NCBI RefSeq assembly: GCF_040957575.1
Contig: NZ_CP162601.1
Coordinates: forward strand, 1,736,001-1,800,000
DNA: 64,000 nt
DNA from: Vibrio sp. HB236076
GTDB lineage: Bacteria; Pseudomonadota; Gammaproteobacteria; Enterobacterales; Vibrionaceae
Direction: 5' to 3'
Position 1 is the stretch's first letter. Every line of letters begins with the position of its first letter. The translations under genes and the position numbers were made by a program. Below, one piece after another: positions 45,466 to 56,485 of the stretch. The notes below the pieces were generated by a model. That model did not search any database. It was not told the DNA's origin and worked only from the letters and a program-made list of their open reading frames with translations.

Positions 45466-46572
45466 ATGAGTCTCGCCAACCAGGTTCTCGCCGTTAATGA
45501 CGATCTGCCTATCAAAACTGATCGCCCTGTACACAGTGGTAAAGTACGCTCCGTGTATTGGCTCACCGAAAAAGACAGTCAACGTCTCATTCAAGAAAAA
45601 GGCTATGACATCGCCCCAGATACGCCACTAGCCCTAATGGTTATCTCAGATCGCATTTCGGCGTTCGATTGTTTGTGGCACAGTGAAGAAGGGCTGCAAG
45701 GTGTTCCTGGTAAAGGCGCGGCCCTCAATGCCATTTCCAATCACTGGTTTAAGCTTTTCAAACAACACGGCCTTGCCGACAGTCACATTGTCGACATCCC
45801 TCACCCATTTGTTTGGATTGTCCAACAGGCCAAGCCAGTTAAAATCGAGGCCATTTGTCGCCAATACCTTACAGGCTCTATGTGGCGAGCCTATCAACAA
45901 GGCGAGCGCGTCTTTTGTGGTATTGAATTGCCTGACGGACTTGAAAAAGACAAACCCTTGCCTGAATTGCTCTTCACCCCCTCAACAAAAGGGATTTTGA
46001 CTGGTATTCCAGGCGTCGAAGAAGCCGACGATGTCAATATCACTCGTCAAAACATCAGTGACAATTACGCGGCATTCAATTTTGCCTCACCGGCTGACAT
46101 TGACCTATACGAACAACTGCTCAGTGATGGTTTTCATTTGATCAGTCAATCACTCGCTAAACTTGATCAGTTATTTGTCGATACCAAATTTGAATTTGGC
46201 TACGTAAAAGACGCATCTGGTCAAGAGAAACTGATTTACATGGATGAGGTCGGTACACCTGATTCTTCTCGAATTTGGGATGGTGAAGCTTATCGACGTG
46301 GCGATATCATCGAAAACTCCAAAGAAGGCTTTCGTCAATTCTTACTCAATTACTTTCCAGACCCCGACATTTTGCTCAATAAATCTCGTATGCCAGAGCG
46401 CAGTCAACTTGCTCGCGATAGCGTTTTGCCGTTGAGTGCCTTTATGGACTTGTCGAAAACCTATTGCGACATCGCAGAAAAAATTACCGGACAGCCATTG
46501 CTTTTAAGCTCAGATCCCAAAAGTGAAATCATTGAAATCCTCGCTCGGGATTATGATTTAATTGTCGATTAA
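45466..46572 (+). CDS. purC: PurC, SAICAR synthase (long form)
   Basis: 368 residues from ATG 45466 with AGGAA upstream; earlier in-frame starts would run through the PurR box. [29 protein letters not shown] and [15 protein letters not shown] are the conserved nucleotide- and substrate-binding parts. It joins aspartate to CAIR in purine synthesis. The protein is longer than the ~237-residue E. coli enzyme and matches the long form used by Vibrio. A hairpin GATGCCTTTG/CAAAGGCATC (46584-46610) follows. Confidence 0.95.
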   Translation: MSLANQVLAVNDDLPIKTDRPVHSGKVRSVYWLTEKDSQRLIQEKGYDIAPDTPLALMVISDRISAFDCLWHSEEGLQGVPGKGAALNAISNHWFKLFKQHGLADSHIVDIPHPFVWIVQQAKPVKIEAICRQYLTGSMWRAYQQGERVFCGIELPDGLEKDKPLPELLFTPSTKGILTGIPGVEEADDVNITRQNISDNYAAFNFASPADIDLYEQLLSDGFHLISQSLAKLDQLFVDTKFEFGYVKDASGQEKLIYMDEVGTPDSSRIWDGEAYRRGDIIENSKEGFRQFLLNYFPDPDILLNKSRMPERSQLARDSVLPLSAFMDLSKTYCDIAEKITGQPLLLSSDPKSEIIEILARDYDLIVD

Positions 46573-46860
46573 TGATATCCATTGATGCCTTTGTCTGCGC
46601 CAAAGGCATCGTCGTCCATGATACGTTTGAGCCTGAACTTGGCATCTTTTGTTGTCATTAACAGCTTGTAAACTGGGTTATCGTCGATTTTTTACTCGCC
46701 TACCTTACGGCATCGCGACACGTTATCAACATCACTACCCAAGCTTAACGACAATACCAATATAAATGAGCTATCCGTGAGAAATAGTTTACAACCCATT
46801 GCTCAAACCGTTATCATTTTGTCAATTTAACCTTATCCTGATCGAGAATTAAGGCATCAA

Positions 46861-48549
46861 ATGAACAATGACAAACGCCCTTTGTACATCACTTACGCTG
46901 GGCCCATTCTAATGAGTACCCCTTTGCTCAACAAAGGCGCTGCATTCACTCTAGAAGAACGCAAAGAGTTTAACCTTGAAGGTCTGTTACCTGAGGCGAC
47001 AGAAACCATTCAAGAACAAGTTGAACGCGCATACCAGCAGTACAAAAGTTTCGAAAGTGACATCGATAAGCACATTTATTTGCGCAATATTCAAGACACA
47101 AACGAAACCTTGTTCTATCGCTTAGTGCAAAATCACATCACAGAAATGATGCCTATCATCTACACCCCTACGGTAGGTGCGGCGTGTGAGAACTTCTCAA
47201 ACATTTATCGACGTGGTCGCGGCCTGTTTATTTCTTACGAAAATCGCGATCGCATTGACGACCTGCTCAACAATGCAACCAGCCACAATGTCAAAGTCAT
47301 CGTTGTAACCGATGGCGAACGCATTCTTGGCCTTGGTGACCAAGGTATTGGCGGTATGGGGATACCAATCGGTAAGCTGTCGCTGTATACCGCATGTGGT
47401 GGTATTAGCCCTGCCTATACGTTGCCGATTGTGCTCGATGTCGGGACTAATAATCCACAACGATTGGCCGATCCTATGTATATGGGCTGGCGTCATCCGC
47501 GCATTACCGGTGCAGAATACCAGGCCTTTGTCGAAGAGTTCATGCAGGCGGTAAAACGTCGCTGGCCTGAGGCTTTGATTCAGTTCGAAGACTTTGCGCA
47601 GAAAAACGCCATGCCCTTACTAGAGCGCTACAAAGAAGACTATTGTTGTTTTAACGATGATATTCAAGGCACAGCAGCTGTCACTGTCGGCTCATTACTG
47701 GCAGCGTGTAAAGCGGCGGGCAGCAAACTCTCTGACCAGCGCGTGACCTTTTTAGGTGCAGGCTCAGCTGGGTGTGGTATTGCCGAAGCCATCATTGCAC
47801 AGATGGTCTCTGAGGGGATCAGCGATGAAAAAGCGCGTTCACAAGTCTTTATGGTTGATCGCTGGGGCTTGCTAGAGGAAGGCATGCTTAACCTGCTTGA
47901 TTTCCAACAGCGCTTGGTACAAAAGCTCAGCAATACGCAAGATTGGCCAAAAGAAAACAACGCATTCTCTTTGCTCGATGTGATGAAAAATGCCAAGCCA
48001 ACTATCTTAATTGGTGTATCTGGTGCTCCTGGGTTGTTTAGCCAAGAGATCATTGAGGAAATGCATCGTCACTGTGATCGTCCGATTATTTTCCCTTTGT
48101 CTAACCCAACCAGCCGTGTTGAAGCGTCACCAAGTGATATTATTTCTTGGACTAATGGCGAAGCACTTGTCGCCACTGGTAGCCCATTTAGCCCTGTCGT
48201 CCACGATGGCAAGACCTACTCGATTGCGCAGTGTAACAACAGTTACATCTTCCCAGGCATCGGTTTAGGCGTTTTGGCCGCGGGGGCGAAGAAAGTCACC
48301 GACGAGATGTTGATGGAATCGAGCCGTGCCTTAGCAACTTGCTCGCCTTTGGCCAACCTTGGCAAAGGGGCCTTGTTGCCACCACTTGAAGAGATCCACA
48401 CCGTCTCTAAAAAAATTGCTTTTGCCGTCGGTAAAAAAGCCATTGAACAAGGGGTAGCCCCTAACATTTCGGACGATGCGTTAATTCACGCCATCGACAA
48501 TCAATTCTGGCAACCAGTATACCGCCGTTATAAACGAACGGCTTTCTAA
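46861..48549 (+). CDS. maeA: MaeA, NAD-dependent malic enzyme
   Basis: 562 residues, typical MaeA/SfcA length. Malic-enzyme signatures: [25 protein letters not shown] (metal-binding Asp) and the NAD fold [15 protein letters not shown]. It decarboxylates malate to pyruvate with NAD. A separate transcription unit with a ~290-bp upstream gap. Confidence 0.95.
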   Translation: MNNDKRPLYITYAGPILMSTPLLNKGAAFTLEERKEFNLEGLLPEATETIQEQVERAYQQYKSFESDIDKHIYLRNIQDTNETLFYRLVQNHITEMMPIIYTPTVGAACENFSNIYRRGRGLFISYENRDRIDDLLNNATSHNVKVIVVTDGERILGLGDQGIGGMGIPIGKLSLYTACGGISPAYTLPIVLDVGTNNPQRLADPMYMGWRHPRITGAEYQAFVEEFMQAVKRRWPEALIQFEDFAQKNAMPLLERYKEDYCCFNDDIQGTAAVTVGSLLAACKAAGSKLSDQRVTFLGAGSAGCGIAEAIIAQMVSEGISDEKARSQVFMVDRWGLLEEGMLNLLDFQQRLVQKLSNTQDWPKENNAFSLLDVMKNAKPTILIGVSGAPGLFSQEIIEEMHRHCDRPIIFPLSNPTSRVEASPSDIISWTNGEALVATGSPFSPVVHDGKTYSIAQCNNSYIFPGIGLGVLAAGAKKVTDEMLMESSRALATCSPLANLGKGALLPPLEEIHTVSKKIAFAVGKKAIEQGVAPNISDDALIHAIDNQFWQPVYRRYKRTAF

Positions 48550-48581
48550 CCCCAGATTTTATCGCAATATCATGGGGTTTT
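48548..48581 (+). terminator. Terminator of maeA
   Basis: AACCCCA (48548-48554) pairs with TGGGGTT (48573-48579), then TT, overlapping the maeA stop. A second perfect 14-bp hairpin (48588-48620) follows at once. Confidence 0.75.
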
Positions 48582-48587
48582 AATACC

Positions 48588-48620
48588 ATCAACACATTAG
48601 CGCTATGCTAATGTGTTGAT
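48588..48620. other. Perfect 14-bp hairpin after maeA
   Basis: ATCAACACATTAGC (48588-48601) and GCTAATGTGTTGAT (48607-48620) with a 5-nt loop. No T-run follows. Probably a transcript-end or stability structure between maeA and sanA. Confidence 0.6.
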
Positions 48621-48708
48621 TAAAAGTTAAGTCAATTTTTTATCAAATCCTTCCTATTATAAATCAGTACGATACAATGATTTTTTCGCTGTTAATGATC
48701 GATTGCCT

Positions 48709-49419
48709 ATGACTGATGTACGCCGTATTCTCCTTCGCTGTTGCTATTGTGTGATCGGTGTATTACTCGTCGTCTGCTTGACCATCATTCTCATCGACCG
48801 CTGGATCAGTTGGCAGACCAATGCGCGTATCTATCATCACATTGATCAAGTTCCCCACTATGACGTGGCCGTGGTGCTTGGCACCAGTAAATACATAGGT
48901 CGTACCTTGAACGTCTATTACCACGAGCGAATTCAATCGGCGATTGCCTTGTACCGGGCAGGGAAAATTGAAGAATTTTTACTCAGTGGCGACAATGCCC
49001 ATCGCTCTTACAATGAGCCGTGGACCATGAAACGCGATCTACTCAAAGCGGGTATCGACGATTCACATATTCACCTTGACTACGCTGGGTTTCGCACCCT
49101 AGATTCGATTGTCAGAGCAAAGAAAGTGTTTGATTCTCGTCGTTTCTTAATTATCTCACAAAATTTTCACTGCCAAAGAGCGTTATTCATTGCCAAAGCG
49201 AATGACATCGATGCCCACTGTTATGCCGTCAAAGGCGATAAAGAAGGCCTGAGTTGGTCACTGCGCATTCGCGAAATTCTCGCCCGTAGCAAGGCATTTC
49301 TCGATTTGTATATTATCCATACCCAACCCAAATTTTTAGGTCCCAAAGAGCCGATTCGCCCTTCTTCAACGGCATTGCCCTTATCGAAAGATGAAAATAT
49401 TGATAGTATTGCGCCATAA
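48709..49419 (+). CDS. sanA: SanA, DUF218 inner-membrane protein
   Basis: 236 residues from ATG 48709. One N-terminal transmembrane helix (~12-32) and a DUF218 domain facing the periplasm: VVLGTSKYIG, LLSGDNAHRSYNEPWTMK, LDYAGFRTLDSIVRAKKVF and FHCQRALFIAKAN. These follow E. coli SanA closely. SanA affects envelope permeability (vancomycin exclusion at high temperature); its enzymatic role is unresolved. Confidence 0.9.
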   Translation: MTDVRRILLRCCYCVIGVLLVVCLTIILIDRWISWQTNARIYHHIDQVPHYDVAVVLGTSKYIGRTLNVYYHERIQSAIALYRAGKIEEFLLSGDNAHRSYNEPWTMKRDLLKAGIDDSHIHLDYAGFRTLDSIVRAKKVFDSRRFLIISQNFHCQRALFIAKANDIDAHCYAVKGDKEGLSWSLRIREILARSKAFLDLYIIHTQPKFLGPKEPIRPSSTALPLSKDENIDSIAP

Positions 49420-49440
49420 AAACACCTATTGAGCATTATC

Positions 49441-50304
49441 ATGTCGTTAATTACTTCAGGCACACTAAATAAAATGCCGGCCCAAGCCTCATCCACTCTT
49501 GAGTATTGCTTACCGGTCGGCGACAGCCAAATCGAGCTGACGCCCTTTCTGGGTAAACCTCTGACTTTAAAATACACGGGGCAAATTTTTTGTGCCAATT
49601 GCGGTAAAAAAACCAAAAAAAGCTATTCACAAGGTCACTGCTTTGTGTGTATGAAAAAGCTGGCCAGTTGTGATATGTGTATAATGAAGCCCGAAACGTG
49701 TCATTACGACCAGGGGACTTGTCGTGAACCTGAATGGGCTCAAACCCACTGCATGGTTGATCATTATGTGTACTTATCCAATACATCCAGTCTTAAAGTC
49801 GGTATTACTCGCCACACGCAAATTCCAACTCGCTGGATCGATCAAGGTGCCACCCAAGGCTTGCCAATCATCAAAGCCAAGACGCGCCACCTCTCAGGCC
49901 TAATCGAGGTTGCTATTGCCAAACACATCGCCGACAAAACCAATTGGCGTACTTTATTAAAACAAGACGGTGAGCCACTTGATCTTCACCAATACGCCAC
50001 TGACTTACTGGCTCAAGTGCAACCTGAATTACGTGCTATCCAACAAGAGCACGGCGAGGATGCGTTCGAACTACTCAATAGCAGCACGACAGAGCTGCAC
50101 TACCCGGTGTTACAACACCCGAGCAAAATTGTCTCTCATAACTTTGACAAAAATCCGGTGGTTACAGGGGTATTACAAGGAATCAAAGGCCAGTATTTGA
50201 TCTTTGATACCGGCGTCATCAACATCCGTAAATTTACTTCTTATCAGGTTGAAGTCTATGACGGTTTTCTCGACTCACCAGCACACGTTGATGACCAGGT
50301 GTAA
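49441..50304 (+). CDS. DUF2797 protein: cysteine cluster plus GIY-YIG-like segment
   Basis: 287 residues from ATG 49441. Residues 51-94 contain eight Cys in a regular zinc-type order: C51xxC54, C67xxC70, C77xxC80, C87, C94. Next comes a segment that looks like a GIY-YIG nuclease core: HYVYLSNTS (108-116), LKVGITR (118-124), R131-W132 and a helix with Glu156 (LSGLIEVAIAKHIA), with Asn168 following. DUF2797 is a family without assigned function; the GIY-YIG reading is my inference from residue spacing. Starts 21 bp after sanA. Confidence 0.75.
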   Translation: MSLITSGTLNKMPAQASSTLEYCLPVGDSQIELTPFLGKPLTLKYTGQIFCANCGKKTKKSYSQGHCFVCMKKLASCDMCIMKPETCHYDQGTCREPEWAQTHCMVDHYVYLSNTSSLKVGITRHTQIPTRWIDQGATQGLPIIKAKTRHLSGLIEVAIAKHIADKTNWRTLLKQDGEPLDLHQYATDLLAQVQPELRAIQQEHGEDAFELLNSSTTELHYPVLQHPSKIVSHNFDKNPVVTGVLQGIKGQYLIFDTGVINIRKFTSYQVEVYDGFLDSPAHVDDQV

Positions 50305-50382
50305 ACTCATTAGTGTGATTTGCTATAGGTTATCGCGATTTATTGTCGTAATTAGGTGTGCAAGACTTTTCCAAACCTATGA

Positions 50383-51393
<1,011 letters not shown>

Positions 51394-51420
51394 GTTTGCA
51401 ATTTTGTTGCTCTTCTTCTT

Positions 51421-51450
51421 AACCCAGTGGTATGCCCGCTGGGTTTTCTT
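51421..51450 (+). terminator. Terminator of trxB
   Basis: AACCCAG (51421-51427) pairs with CTGGGTT (51439-51445), followed by TTCTTTT-type sequence. Confidence 0.8.
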
Positions 51451-51498
51451 TTGTATACTGACTGCCCCTTTCAACCGATGGCCGTATTACAAAATAAG

Positions 51499-53292
51499 AT
51501 GGATAGAAAAAAGCTTCGTACTTTGAATACCTGGCTAAAGCAGCAAAGTAACATTGCCAAACGTTGGCTAGTGATTTCGATTGCTTTAGGTATGCTTTCA
51601 AGTGTTTTCCTTATCGCTCAAGCAGCGCTTCTCGCTTCCCTTCTTCATCAACTCATCATTGAACAAGTTGATAAACAACAATTAGTCTTTCACTTTCTCG
51701 GTATGATTGGCGCCGTCATTGCTCGTTCTGGTTGCGCATGGGCCAAAGAATACGCAGGGTTTCGCGCCGGAGAATTGATCCGAGTGGTCATTCGGCAACG
51801 AATTATGGACAAGGTACAGCAGCTTGGTCCAACCTATATCAAAGGAAAACCCGCTGGAGCTTGGGCAACCTTATTAATTGAACAAGTCGAAAATATGCAC
51901 GATTTCTTTGCTCGCTACTTGCCGCAAATGTCTTTATCCGTGCTGATCCCATTTGTCATTCTTGCGGTGGTGTTTCCTATCAACTGGGCGGCGGGGTTAA
52001 TTTTCTTGATCACGGCCCCTTTAGTGCCTTTATTTATGGCATTAGTTGGCATGAAAGCTGCGGATGCCAACCGAAAAAACTTCAAAGCCATGCAACGTTT
52101 ATCAGGCCACTTTTACGACCGCTTACAGTCTCTAACGACTTTGCGCTTATTTCATCGCGTTGAAGGCGAAGCAGAAAACTTGCGTGCGGCCTCTGAGGTA
52201 TTTCGCGAGCGCACGATGGACATTCTGCGTATTGCTTTCTTGTCATCCGCGGTACTGGAATTTTTCACCTCGGTCTCTATCGCTATCACCGCAGTCTATT
52301 TCGGTTTTAGCTACATTGGCGAGCTTGACTTTGGCTACTACGGGGCGGGAATCTCTCTCTTTGCCGGCCTGTTTATCTTGATCTTAGCGCCGGAGTTCTA
52401 TCAGCCCCTGCGCGATTTAGGCACTTATTATCACGCGAAACAACAAGCCATTGGCGCCGCTGAAAGCTTGGTTGAGTTTTTGCAAATTGAAGTATCGAGT
52501 CTTCAAAGCGGAGAAACACCATTGCGCGATCATTCAACCATTGCGATTGAAGCCAAAGACTTGATCATTTACAGCCCTGAAGGCGACACCTTAGCAGGCC
52601 CTTTGACTTTTTCGTTAAGCGATCGTTCATCAACCGCACTCGTTGGCCCAAGTGGCGCGGGTAAAACCAGTTTAGTCAACACCTTATTAGGATTTATGCC
52701 TTATGAGGGTAGCCTAACTATCAATGGACAGGAACTCAAATCCCTAGATAAAAGCAGTTGGCGTCAGCACATCAGCTGGATTGGTCAAAATCCGCTTCTG
52801 CTGACTGGCACGATTCGAGATAATTTGTCTTTGTCTGGGCAAACATTCAGCGATGACCAACGACTTCGAGCTGTTGTGAAGGACGCCAATGCGGATGACT
52901 TTGTCGAACGCTTGGGGCTCGATTACCCTATTTCCGACCGCTCAGGCGGTTTATCGGTTGGTCAAGCACAGAGAATCGCACTGGCTCGGGCGATGTTACA
53001 ACATGGCCAATTCTGGATTTTAGATGAGCCTACCGCCAGCTTAGATGCCAACAGTGAGCGCTTGGTGTTACAAGGCATGGCGCCTTACTTACGCGATAAG
53101 ACCCAACTCATGGTTACACACCAATTGTCGCATTTGCAGACTGTCGATCAGATTTTGGTTATGGACCAAGGGCAAATCGTTCAACAAGGTAATTATCAGC
53201 AATTGAGTACCGAAACCGGCCGCTTTAAATCCATGCTCGCAGCGAGCTTGGCTTCTTTGCAACACACTCAACAGGGGAATCTCGATGCGTGA
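51499..53292 (+). CDS. cydD: CydD, heterodimeric ABC exporter subunit (glutathione/cysteine)
   Basis: 597 residues from ATG 51499, which aligns with the E. coli start (RxLNTWLKQQSxIAKRWL); ATG 51478 is an alternative. Six-helix exporter domain with WAAGLIFLITAPLVPLFMAL, then an ATPase: GPSGAGKTS (Walker A), LSVGQAQR (signature), FWILDEPTAS (Walker B). With CydC it exports reduced thiols and is needed for cytochrome bd assembly. Overlaps cydC by 8 bp. Confidence 0.95.
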   Translation: MDRKKLRTLNTWLKQQSNIAKRWLVISIALGMLSSVFLIAQAALLASLLHQLIIEQVDKQQLVFHFLGMIGAVIARSGCAWAKEYAGFRAGELIRVVIRQRIMDKVQQLGPTYIKGKPAGAWATLLIEQVENMHDFFARYLPQMSLSVLIPFVILAVVFPINWAAGLIFLITAPLVPLFMALVGMKAADANRKNFKAMQRLSGHFYDRLQSLTTLRLFHRVEGEAENLRAASEVFRERTMDILRIAFLSSAVLEFFTSVSIAITAVYFGFSYIGELDFGYYGAGISLFAGLFILILAPEFYQPLRDLGTYYHAKQQAIGAAESLVEFLQIEVSSLQSGETPLRDHSTIAIEAKDLIIYSPEGDTLAGPLTFSLSDRSSTALVGPSGAGKTSLVNTLLGFMPYEGSLTINGQELKSLDKSSWRQHISWIGQNPLLLTGTIRDNLSLSGQTFSDDQRLRAVVKDANADDFVERLGLDYPISDRSGGLSVGQAQRIALARAMLQHGQFWILDEPTASLDANSERLVLQGMAPYLRDKTQLMVTHQLSHLQTVDQILVMDQGQIVQQGNYQQLSTETGRFKSMLAASLASLQHTQQGNLDA

Positions 53293-55012
53293 ACTGCTCC
53301 CTTTTCTCAAACTGTATAAAAAACATTGGTTCGGCCTTTCACTGGGTATGTTACTGGCGTTACTGACGCTGATTGCTTCTCTTGGTTTATTGACGTTATC
53401 GGGTTGGTTTATCTCAGCTGCAGCCGTGGCTGGGCTTACTATCGCTCGTCAATCCTTTAACTATTTTCTTCCCGGTGGCGGGGTGCGCGGTTTAGCCATT
53501 GCTCGCACCGCGGGCCGTTGGGCTGAGCGAGTTGTCAGTCACAATGCAACCTTTAAGCTACTCTCTGATCTTCGCATTCACTTTTTTAAACAACTCGCTC
53601 CCCTCGTCCCTGGCAATGTGTCAAATTTAAGAGATGCCGATATCCTCAACCGCTTAGTCGCCGACGTCGATGCCATGGATCACGTTTACTTGCGCTTAAT
53701 AAGCCCTGTGGTGATCGGGGCCTTGGGCATCGTATTTTTAACGGTGTTATTGTCTTTTTTTGATCTTCAACTCGCCTTGATACTCGGTTCAATTCTCACC
53801 TTCATGCTGCTCACATGGCCGATTTTGTTTTATAAACTGGGTAAAACGAATGGGGCCGAGTTAACCCTCAACAAAGCGCAAATGCGAATTAAAGCCCTTG
53901 ATTGGCTACAAGGTTATAGTGAATTAATCTTATTTGGCGCTGAGCCAATCTACCGCCAACGGATGTTGAACGAACAAGAAAAGTTACTGGCCAATCAAAA
54001 AAAACACGCCTACCTCACTGGTTTAGCATCGGCTTTATTGGTATTAGTTAATGGCTTGACCTTAGTGCTTGTCGTTTGGGTAGCGGCTGATGGTATTAAC
54101 GGCAAAGCACCCGATCCATTCGTCGCGATGTTTGCTTTCGCCACCATGGCCAGCTTTGAAATTTTAATGCCCATTGCCGGCGCCTTTCAGTTTTTAGGCC
54201 AAACCCTAACGTCGGCTCGCCGTTTAAATGAAGTCATCGACCAGACACCAGTGGTGACTTTTCCAGAGCAGGACCCTATCATTCTGGCACCGCATGAAGC
54301 GGAAATTGAATTTCGAACGATTCAATTTCGCTATCCAGGTGGCACAGAACCTGTCATTAATGATTTGTCGCTGCGTTTTGCCCCAGGTACTCGCAATGCC
54401 ATTCTCGGCCAGACTGGGTCAGGTAAATCCACCTTACTGCACCTACTCACCCGCTCCTGGGATGTCGATCAAGGCGACATTTATCTCGCGGGTCAACCAC
54501 TCAAAAGCTGGTCTGAAGAAAATTTGCGCAACATGATCAGCGTGGTCAGTCAACGCGTCGATATCCTCAATGGCACCTTGCGTGATAACTTGCTCCTTGC
54601 CAAGCCAACCGCTGATGACGACACGTTTGCCCAATGTCTAAAGCAGGTCGGTCTAGATACCCTACTCGACAATCAAGGCCTCGACACCTGGTTAGGGGAT
54701 GGTGGTAGGCAACTGTCTGGCGGAGAAAAAAGACGTATTGGAATCGCGCGAGCTTTGCTTCACGATGCGCCCATCATGTTACTCGATGAACCCACCGAAG
54801 GACTCGACAAGCAGACTGAGCAATCCATTATGTCACTACTAAACACGCACTTTACCAATAAGACTGTGGTCTTTATCACCCATAGGTTGATTGATTTACC
54901 GTCGATGGACACCATAATACTGCTCGAAAACGGTAAAGTGATTGAGCAAGGCAGTCACAGTGAACTGGCTAGCCAAAACGGCCGTTACGCTCAATTAATT
55001 CAGTCACTCTAG
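53285..55012 (+). CDS. cydC: CydC, heterodimeric ABC exporter subunit
   Basis: 575 residues. Exporter domain, then GQTGSGKSTLLHLL, LSGGEKRRIG and IMLLDEPTEG. The N-terminal PFLKLYKKHWFGLSLGMLLA and GWFISAAAVAGL match CydC. The start overlaps the cydD end, so subunits are made in a coupled way. Confidence 0.95.
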   Translation: MRELLPFLKLYKKHWFGLSLGMLLALLTLIASLGLLTLSGWFISAAAVAGLTIARQSFNYFLPGGGVRGLAIARTAGRWAERVVSHNATFKLLSDLRIHFFKQLAPLVPGNVSNLRDADILNRLVADVDAMDHVYLRLISPVVIGALGIVFLTVLLSFFDLQLALILGSILTFMLLTWPILFYKLGKTNGAELTLNKAQMRIKALDWLQGYSELILFGAEPIYRQRMLNEQEKLLANQKKHAYLTGLASALLVLVNGLTLVLVVWVAADGINGKAPDPFVAMFAFATMASFEILMPIAGAFQFLGQTLTSARRLNEVIDQTPVVTFPEQDPIILAPHEAEIEFRTIQFRYPGGTEPVINDLSLRFAPGTRNAILGQTGSGKSTLLHLLTRSWDVDQGDIYLAGQPLKSWSEENLRNMISVVSQRVDILNGTLRDNLLLAKPTADDDTFAQCLKQVGLDTLLDNQGLDTWLGDGGRQLSGGEKRRIGIARALLHDAPIMLLDEPTEGLDKQTEQSIMSLLNTHFTNKTVVFITHRLIDLPSMDTIILLENGKVIEQGSHSELASQNGRYAQLIQSL

Positions 55013-55060
55013 TGACACTGACAGACATTCATTCGTAAAGAACAAACGTCCTTAAAAGTA

Positions 55061-55094
55061 AAAACGCTATAACTCATTGAGTTATAGCGTTTTT
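55061..55094. terminator. Bidirectional terminator between cydC and serC
   Basis: AAAACGCTATAACTCA (55061-55076) and its complement (55078-55093) form a long palindrome ending in a T-run on both strands. Confidence 0.9.
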
Positions 55095-55161
55095 TAACTT
55101 ACCTTTGCAAATCGAAGCGAGGCCATCAATAGGCTTGTTTTTCTAGTCAGTCATCAAAGCA

Positions 55162-55218
55162 GAAAAGCTTGAACGTAGGGGTGAAATACGCAATTTATAT
55201 CCTCACCTCAAGCTTTTC
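55162..55218 (-). other. Two-tier stem-loop downstream of serC
   Basis: Outer arms GAAAAGCTTGA (55162-55172) and TCAAGCTTTTC (55208-55218), inner arms GGTGA (55180-55184) and TCACC (55203-55207), with an 18-nt apical loop. No T-run as strong as the neighbouring terminator. It lies 43 bp past the serC stop and may end or stabilise that transcript. Confidence 0.6.
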
Positions 55219-55260
55219 GCCTTTATCAAACCTGAATACTCGCGACGGAATGCGTTGACA

Positions 55261-56355
55261 TTAAGCGTATTGCTGCTCAAATTTCGCCATAAAATCAACC
55301 AGAGCTTGCACGCCTTCTAGTGTCATCGCGTTGTAAATTGAAGCGCGCATACCACCTACAGCACGGTGACCTTTCAGTGACTTTAAACCGGCCTTATCAG
55401 CAAGCTCTAGAAATGTTGCATCAAGCTCAGGCTTTGCCAATTGGAAAGGCACATTCATGCGTGAGCGGTTATCGCTGTGAATGTTATTGATATAAAAGTC
55501 AGATTGGTCGATCGCTTGATAAAGCAATTGAGCTTTTTGTCGGTTGATCTCTTCTATCGCAGCGATGCCACCTTGTTCTTTCAACCATTTGAACACCAAA
55601 CCAGACAAATACCACGCAAACGTTGGTGGCGTGTTGTACATCGACTCTTTCTCTGCGACAAGACCGTAGTTGAGTACACTTGGCACGACATTGCGAGCAA
55701 GATCCAGTAGATCATCGCGAACAATGACAATACAAATACCTGATGGACCTATATTTTTTTGCGCACCTGCATAAATAACACCGTATTTTGAAACGTCGAT
55801 TTGACGAGACAAAATCGTCGAAGACAAGTCGGCAACAATCGGCTTGTCGGTCACCGGTAAATCGTTAATTTCGACGCCATCAATGGTTTCATTCGGACAA
55901 AAGTGAACGTAAGCCGATTGCTGATCCACCGCCCACTCACTTGCTGGTGTGATTGCAACTTTGCCATCTCGAGTCGTTTTGGCATCAACCACGTCTACTT
56001 GGCAGTATTTACTCGCTTCTTCAATGGCACTGTGTGCCCAATAACCGGCATCGACGTAGGTGGCTTGCGCTTTATCACCGAGTAGGTTCAATGGCACGGC
56101 AGAAAATTGCGCACGCGCACCACCTTGACAAAACAAGACTTTGTAGTTGTCAGGAATAGAAAGTAAGTCACGCAAGTCTTGTTCGGCTTCTTTTGCCACT
56201 TGAATAAACTCTTTACTGCGATGGCTAATTTCCATGACAGACGTGCCTAAGCCATTCCAGTTGACCAATTCACTTTGTGCTTTCACCATTACATCGTGTG
56301 GCAATCCTGCTGGACCGGCGCTGAAGTTAAAAATGGTGTTTGCATTGGTATCCAT
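55261..56355 (-). CDS. serC: SerC, phosphoserine aminotransferase
   Basis: 364 residues, class V aminotransferase. [11 protein letters not shown] at the N-terminus, [18 protein letters not shown], the PLP lysine Lys200 in [12 protein letters not shown], and the C-terminal [15 protein letters not shown]. Converts 3-phosphohydroxypyruvate to phosphoserine and also acts in pyridoxine synthesis. Single-gene unit here. Confidence 0.97.
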   Translation of the reverse strand: MDTNANTIFNFSAGPAGLPHDVMVKAQSELVNWNGLGTSVMEISHRSKEFIQVAKEAEQDLRDLLSIPDNYKVLFCQGGARAQFSAVPLNLLGDKAQATYVDAGYWAHSAIEEASKYCQVDVVDAKTTRDGKVAITPASEWAVDQQSAYVHFCPNETIDGVEINDLPVTDKPIVADLSSTILSRQIDVSKYGVIYAGAQKNIGPSGICIVIVRDDLLDLARNVVPSVLNYGLVAEKESMYNTPPTFAWYLSGLVFKWLKEQGGIAAIEEINRQKAQLLYQAIDQSDFYINNIHSDNRSRMNVPFQLAKPELDATFLELADKAGLKSLKGHRAVGGMRASIYNAMTLEGVQALVDFMAKFEQQYA

Positions 56356-56432
56356 AATACGAGTTGCTCCTGCTCAAGGTTGTCGAAATCAAAGTGCAAC
56401 ATTAATAGCATGTTTTGCCGATTTAGAAAAAC

Positions 56433-56458
56433 AAAAAGAGGCCACCAGGCCCCTTTTT
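56433..56458 (-). terminator. Terminator of the DUF945 gene
   Basis: On the minus strand AAAGGGGCC, short loop, GGCCTCTTT (one mismatch), then TTTTTGTTTTT. Confidence 0.82.
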
Positions 56459-56485
56459 CTCACTCACTGAGCACGCCACTGCCCA

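Noticed and set aside
55061..55094. Small RNA gene between cydC and serC
   Set aside because: The palindrome with T-runs on both sides is fully explained as a bidirectional terminator.
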